Below the pieces are notes generated by a model, which had not been told where the DNA came from, did no database searches, and saw only the letters and a list, made by a program, of their open reading frames with translations. Both the position numbers and the translations under genes were made by a program. This document shows positions 50,884-55,060 of a DNA stretch of 55,060 bases, one piece after another (the stretch's first letter is position 1; each line of letters begins with the position of its first letter). The stretch is from an uncultured Ruminococcus sp. (lineage in GTDB: Bacteria; Bacillota; Clostridia; Oscillospirales; CAG-272), in assembly GCA_902779285.1 (NCBI GenBank), contig CACZAZ010000005.1:1-55060 (forward strand), in the 5' to 3' direction.

Positions 50884-53800
50884 TACTGGAAGTTAAGGTC
50901 AAACACTTCGGTTTGCTTGACTATTTCGAGGTCAAATTCGGCGACAAGCTCAACGTGATCGAGGGCTCGAACGAGTCCGGTAAGAGCACGCTTGCCGCCT
51001 TCGTCCGGTTTATGCTCTACGGCTTCACGCCCGATCCCGCGGGGCTTGAGGAACGGCGCAAGCGGACGAGTTGGGAGACCGGGACCGCCGAGGGCGAGAT
51101 GACCGTCCTCGTCAAGGGAAAACGCTACCGCATCGACCGCTATTCCGCGATCGTGCAGGAGAACGGGCGCGAGGTCTTCCGCGACAGGACGCGGGTGGTC
51201 AATATCGAAGAGGGGAGTCTGGTCACCGAAAAAGACGCCGGGGAGTATTTCCTCGGGGTCCCGTCGGACGTTTTCTCGAGTTCCGCCTACATCAGCCAGA
51301 TGGACGATACCCACGTCGGGGAAGAGAAGATGCGCGAGACCATCTCGAACCTGCTCTTCTCGGGGAACGAACAACTCTCGGTCGACAAAGCCGCCGCCGC
51401 GATCAACGCCCGCCGCGTATCGGAGACCGAGGAACACGGGGTCGGGTCGCGCGCCCTGCTCGCCAGAGCCGAGGAGCTGATCGCGGAGGAACAGCGATCG
51501 ATCGAGATCACCGACACGCTGCTCGAACGCGAGAGCGAACTGGTCGAGAATCAGAAGGAGCGCGAGAAGGTCGAACAGGAGATCGCGAAACTCGAAAAAC
51601 TGAAGGGCAGTTTCCGCGCCATCGCTCTGCTCAACAGTTTCGATAAACTGCATACGCTCGAACAGGAGGAACGCCTGCTCCACGCGGAGGAAGCGGAGTT
51701 CCGGATGAAACATACGGGCAACGATTTTCTGCCCGACAGCTCCTATCGCACCGAACTCGCCATCAACCGCCGCGTGACGGCGGACGCCTATCGCACCTAC
51801 CGCGCGGCGGGCGAGGAACACGGACAACTGAAAGAGAAGATCGAGGACGAACGCGAAGAGGAGAAACTGCTCCACAGGATCGACCGTCACGGCGGCGACG
51901 AGGTCGTCTCCCGCGAGGTCCGCGAGGCGCGCAAGAGCGGGACCAACGCCCTTTTGCTCACGATCCTCTGCTTCGGGCTTGCGGTCTTTCTCCCCATCCT
52001 CGGCGCGATCCTTTCGTGGAAGCCCGGGGCGGCGCTCTACCTCGCGCTCGCGGGCGTGGCGCTCGTCGGCGGCGGGGTCATGGCGCTTATCTACCGCGGA
52101 CACTTCAAGCGTGCGCGGGCGCTCGCAAACGAGTACGGATTCAAGACGCTCTCGGCGTTCGCCGCGTTCCTTTCGGGGAACGGCGAAAGGCGTCGGGCGA
52201 TCGCGGACCGCGAACAGGCGCTGAGACACGCCGAGGACGTGGTCGACCGCACCAAGAAGACCTATCTTGCGACCTATTCTTCGCTCTCCGCGACGGTCGC
52301 CCGCTGGGGGCGTTCGCTGCCCGAATCGGGGGTCGGCGCCGCGATCGACAGGATGATCGAGGAGATCGACGCCGTTCTCGCGGGGCAAGCCGAGTTTGCT
52401 GAACGCGAAAAGCGTCTGGAAGCCGAGCTGAACGCCCTGCGCGGGAAACTGGCGGGCGAGAACGAAGAGCATCTGCGCCACTCGCTCTCCCCCGAACTGC
52501 AGAATATGCTCTGCGATATGTCGTTTGAAGACCTGCTCGACGGGATCAAGGTCCGCAACGAGAGAAAACAGGAACTCGAAAAGCACCGGCTCGATCTGGA
52601 GGACGAGATCGCGGGGCTCCGTCAGGGGGCGTCGAATCCCGTCGAGATCCGCGAGAAGATCGAGATCCTCCGCGACCGCATCCGCGCGGCGAGCGAACTG
52701 AAGCACGCGCTGGATCTGGCGTATTCCGCCGTTTCCGGCGCCGAGGGCAATCTGCGGCGCGAGATCACGCCGCGGCTGTCGGCGTACGCGGGGCGCTTGA
52801 TGAGCGCGATGACCGACGGCAAGTACGGTCAACTCGGGGTCAACCAGGATCTGTTCCTCGACTTTGCCCGCGAGGAGGGCGACCGCTATTCCGCCGAGTA
52901 TCTGTCGGGCGGTACGCGCGACCTCGCCTATATCGCGCTGCGGCTGGCGTATATCGACCTGCTCTATAAGGATGAGAAGCCGCCGCTCTGCTTTGACGAG
53001 AGTTTCGCGCATCAGGACAACTTCCGCGCGACCTGCACCATGCGGGCGCTGCGCGAACTGGCGGAGGACGGGGTGCAGAGTTTGATCTTCACCTGCCGGA
53101 GCCGCGAATCGACCATCGCGCGCGAGGTCGACAGGAAATACCACCACATCAAGATCGAGAAACTCCGCGCCGACCAAGCGCTTGCCCAGATCGAAGCAGA
53201 GCGGGCGAGACGGGAAGCCGAGGAGGAGCGCCGCCGCGCAAGAGAAGAAGCGATCAGAGCCGCCGCCCTAAACCCGCCTCCGACAGAGGAGCCCGCGCCC
53301 ACCGTCCTGCTCCCCGGGATCGACTATCCCGAGACCGAGGAGGAACACCGCGCGGCGGAAGAAGCGCGTCTTGCCGAGGAAGCGCGGATCGCGGAGGAGA
53401 CCCGGATCGCGGAGGAGACCGCAAGACGGATCGCGGAGGGGGACGAAGAAGCCCTCTTCGACGAGGATCGCGACCGGCAGGATCTCTCCGACGGGACCGA
53501 GGACAAAGACGAGGACGACGCGCTGTTTGACGGGGAGGATCCCGCAGCCGTTATGACCGAAACCGACGGGGACGAGCCCGAAGACGAGTCCGAAGACGAG
53601 CTTGAAGAAGAACTCGAAGAAGAGCCCGAGGAAGAGCCCGAGGAAGAGCCCGAGGAAGAGCCCGAAGAAGAACCCGACGTGACCGAAGAAGAAGCGGAAA
53701 CCCCCGCGGACGGTCCCGCGGGAGAGGGCGACCTGTTCGCTCCCTTCGATCTGTCCGCACCCGAAGGGGAAGAGGTCGACGAGCGACCCGAAGAAGAGCC

Positions 53801-54287
53801 CGAAGACGAGATCGAGGAGGAATCCGAGGAGGAATCCGACGAAGAATCCGACGAAGTGATCGAGGACGAATCGGAGGAAGAAGCGTCCGAGGACGAATCC
53901 GAGGAAGAAGGATCCGAGGAAGAAGCGGAGGACGATCCGGCGGATGAAACCGCGGGAGAGGACGATCTGTTCGCTCCGTTCGATCTGTCCGCGCTCGACG
54001 AAAACGCGGAGGAAACCGACGAAGAATCCGAGGAAGAGCCCGAAGAAGAGCCCGAAGAAGAGCCCGAAGAAGAGCCGGAGGAAGAACCGGAGGAAGGACC
54101 TGCGCCCATATCCGCCGAGGGAGGCGCGGACGACCTGTTCGCTCCGTTCGATCTGTCGGGCGGGAACGGGGGACACGGCGAGATGATCTCCGAGTTGATC
54201 GCGGAGCAGGGCGGACCCGGCTACGCGTTTTCCTCCGCGGAAGCAAACGCGGGTTATGGGGTCGTTGAATCCGCACAATTCTCCTAG
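50877..54287 (+). CDS. AAA/SMC-like ATPase with membrane hairpin and acidic repeat tail
   Basis: An ABC-type (SbcC/RecN/YhaN-like) ATPase. Walker A is GSNESGKST (30-38), the Q-loop region SSAYISQMDDTH, the signature YLSGGTRDLAYIALRLA (~674) and Walker B LCFDESFAHQD (~701), so both halves of the head are complete. The coiled-coil arm is interrupted by two hydrophobic helices (~354-405, ALLLTILCFGLAVFLPILGA), as in YhaN-type proteins. From ~760 the chain becomes a Glu/Asp/Pro low-complexity tail that contains the motif DLFAPFDLS three times (~951, 1029, 1085). GTG start with GAGAGG; overlaps the DUF6062 stop by 7 bases. The last ~15 residues come from the join with foreign sequence, so the native C terminus is unknown. 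Confidence 0.85.
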   Translation: MLILEVKVKHFGLLDYFEVKFGDKLNVIEGSNESGKSTLAAFVRFMLYGFTPDPAGLEERRKRTSWETGTAEGEMTVLVKGKRYRIDRYSAIVQENGREVFRDRTRVVNIEEGSLVTEKDAGEYFLGVPSDVFSSSAYISQMDDTHVGEEKMRETISNLLFSGNEQLSVDKAAAAINARRVSETEEHGVGSRALLARAEELIAEEQRSIEITDTLLERESELVENQKEREKVEQEIAKLEKLKGSFRAIALLNSFDKLHTLEQEERLLHAEEAEFRMKHTGNDFLPDSSYRTELAINRRVTADAYRTYRAAGEEHGQLKEKIEDEREEEKLLHRIDRHGGDEVVSREVREARKSGTNALLLTILCFGLAVFLPILGAILSWKPGAALYLALAGVALVGGGVMALIYRGHFKRARALANEYGFKTLSAFAAFLSGNGERRRAIADREQALRHAEDVVDRTKKTYLATYSSLSATVARWGRSLPESGVGAAIDRMIEEIDAVLAGQAEFAEREKRLEAELNALRGKLAGENEEHLRHSLSPELQNMLCDMSFEDLLDGIKVRNERKQELEKHRLDLEDEIAGLRQGASNPVEIREKIEILRDRIRAASELKHALDLAYSAVSGAEGNLRREITPRLSAYAGRLMSAMTDGKYGQLGVNQDLFLDFAREEGDRYSAEYLSGGTRDLAYIALRLAYIDLLYKDEKPPLCFDESFAHQDNFRATCTMRALRELAEDGVQSLIFTCRSRESTIAREVDRKYHHIKIEKLRADQALAQIEAERARREAEEERRRAREEAIRAAALNPPPTEEPAPTVLLPGIDYPETEEEHRAAEEARLAEEARIAEETRIAEETARRIAEGDEEALFDEDRDRQDLSDGTEDKDEDDALFDGEDPAAVMTETDGDEPEDESEDELEEELEEEPEEEPEEEPEEEPEEEPDVTEEEAETPADGPAGEGDLFAPFDLSAPEGEEVDERPEEEPEDEIEEESEEESDEESDEVIEDESEEEASEDESEEEGSEEEAEDDPADETAGEDDLFAPFDLSALDENAEETDEESEEEPEEEPEEEPEEEPEEEPEEGPAPISAEGGADDLFAPFDLSGGNGGHGEMISELIAEQGGPGYAFSSAEANAGYGVVESAQFS

Positions 54288-55060
54288 AACCTTCAGGTAT
54301 TTATTCATCTTTTGGTTGCTGATGACGGGAAGGGCAAGGTCATTGTCATACTTTTCCTTCTTATACTTGTCTAGAATCTCCTTGGCAAAGGCGTTCAGCT
54401 CGATGGGAATACGGTCATTGGTTTTCTGTGTTGTGATATAGAGAATGCCGTCGCGAATGTCGTGGCGCTTGAGATTAGCCATGTCGGAGTACCGAAGGGA
54501 AGTGAAAGCACAGAAGCAGAAGAGGTCCCTGGTCTTGGCAAGGCCGCTGGCATCGTGGAGAGTCTTCTTGTACTCGTTACCATTCTGGTCAATAAGGTCC
54601 ACTTCTTTCCCGTTGGCCGGGATCTGATAGTTGTATAGTTTGAGTAGTTCCTCCTTGGTGAGGAAGATGACCGGCTTCTCCAATACCTTGAACTTGGCTT
54701 TATACCGGTTGATGAAGTCTTGCCTCGTGTATCCCTTACGTATGGCCCAGTTGAGGAACCACTTCAAGTTGGAGTATTGCTTCTGGACCGTCTTTTCCTC
54801 CATGTCGAGCGTTCCGCGAAGATAGACGATGAAATTGGTGATGCCGATTTCGTCAAAGTCATCCAGGGTAACACTTGCATTGAAATCCTTGAGATGATTC
54901 TCGAAGGTCTTCCAGCACTGCAGGGTGCCATAGGCCCACTCATTAGCAAGACTCTGCTCCTTTTTGAATTCTTCCAGATACTCGAAGATGGATGGCTGTT
55001 GAGGTGTGGCCGCTTCAAGAGCCTCCTGCCCTTCTCCCTTACCCATCAGTCCCAGAGAAA
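54228..55060 (-). CDS. Tyrosine recombinase/integrase fragment, Bacteroidota type (partial at both ends)
   Basis: The minus-strand frame is open to the window edge. It encodes a SAM-like core-binding domain (FEYLEEFKKEQSLANEWAYG, TLDDFDEIGITNFIVYLRGT) and the first half of the catalytic domain: ALTSLRYSD-type first Arg (FCAFTSLRYSDMANLKRHDI) and TQKTNDRIPIELNAFAKEIL. It reaches ELCGFNDPITRV and then enters the acidic-tail gene in antisense; the His-x-x-Arg and Tyr motifs are missing. Base composition is much lower in GC than the rest of the window. The style is that of conjugative-transposon integrases of Bacteroidales. The N terminus probably lies beyond the window. It cannot be catalytically complete. 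Confidence 0.85.

Noticed and set aside
50781-53177. A 798-codon open frame antisense to the ATPase gene
   Set aside because: Mirror frame of a GC-rich gene with a clear ATPase in the other strand; no motifs and no start signal.
53268-54227. Extension of the integrase frame through the acidic tail (Phe/Gly-rich translation)
   Set aside because: It is the antisense of the Glu/Pro-rich repeat tail; the integrase homology stops near 54,230.
54228-55060. Integrase as the edge of a prophage or conjugative element inserted in this chromosome
   Set aside because: The gene is cut within its catalytic domain, no attachment site or other element genes are seen, and composition points to a different phylum; a join artefact is more likely.

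Overview
The window looks like a chromosomal segment of a GC-rich, uncultured, spore-former-lineage Clostridia (Firmicutes). The evidence is the gene set: a MecA-type adaptor, Mini-ribonuclease 3, RqcH, an MnmM-type tRNA methyltransferase, CvpA, a SPOCS/LysM (SipL-like) coat protein, rplJ-rplL behind an L10 leader, clean sigma-A promoters (most with a 17-bp spacer around TATAAT) and strong GGAGG ribosome binding sites. Most of it is ordinary chromosome. The exception is the last ~0.8 kb (from about 54,230), which is AT-richer, encodes a Bacteroidota-type tyrosine recombinase cut off in mid-domain, and is probably an assembly join or a recent recombination.

Layout. 1-650: AT-rich intergenic DNA with a diverged inverted duplication, three terminator-like hairpins and tRNA-Ala(GGC). 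0.75-2.5 kb: an 85-bp tandem duplication, a MecA-like adaptor and mtnN. 2.5-7.7 kb: an unusual AraC-type regulator carrying a GLUG/beta-helix module, then two tandem cytoplasmic GH39-like glycosidases, each with its own near-identical consensus promoter. 7.7-8.1 kb: a hairpin array and a MITE-like palindrome. 8.1-12.6 kb: topB, an intergenic region with DnaA-box-like sites, then mrnC-hisS. 12.7-18.1 kb: a 1140-residue zinc-ribbon/TPR membrane protein and a secreted transglutaminase-like protein. 18.3-25.3 kb: parE-parC, then nudF-cvpA and a small CmpB-like membrane protein. 25.4-30 kb: a sugar isomerase/epimerase and a large lipoprotein with a duplicated module.

30.2-35.7 kb is one five-gene operon on the minus strand: paaK2-iorA-iorB-paaK1-ACT. 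It encodes indolepyruvate:ferredoxin oxidoreductase, two phenylacetate-CoA-ligase-family enzymes and a tandem-ACT sensor, a coherent module for aromatic 2-oxoacid to aryl-acetyl-CoA conversion and its reverse step. A consensus promoter 1 kb upstream points at this operon through the antisense strand of an amidohydrolase gene. 36.7-41.6 kb: a Gfo/Idh/MocA dehydrogenase, ruvX, rlmA, a two-component system and a small hypothetical gene. 42-45.7 kb: a HAD phosphatase, a GNAT-like protein, rqcH and mnmM, all overlapping or closely spaced. 46-47.2 kb: rplJ-rplL. 47.2-50.1 kb: two small unknown genes and the SPOCS/LysM protein. 50.2-54.3 kb: a broken DUF6062 gene overlapping a large AAA/SMC-like ATPase with a long acidic tail.

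The most unusual structure not explained by genes is a set of three intergenic arrays (7735-7840, 45880-45978, 48371-48474) in which short, non-identical, base-paired mini-hairpins alternate with a constant seven- to nine-base spacer, often at a 22-bp period. Each array has its own spacer sequence. I do not recognise a named repeat family with this design.
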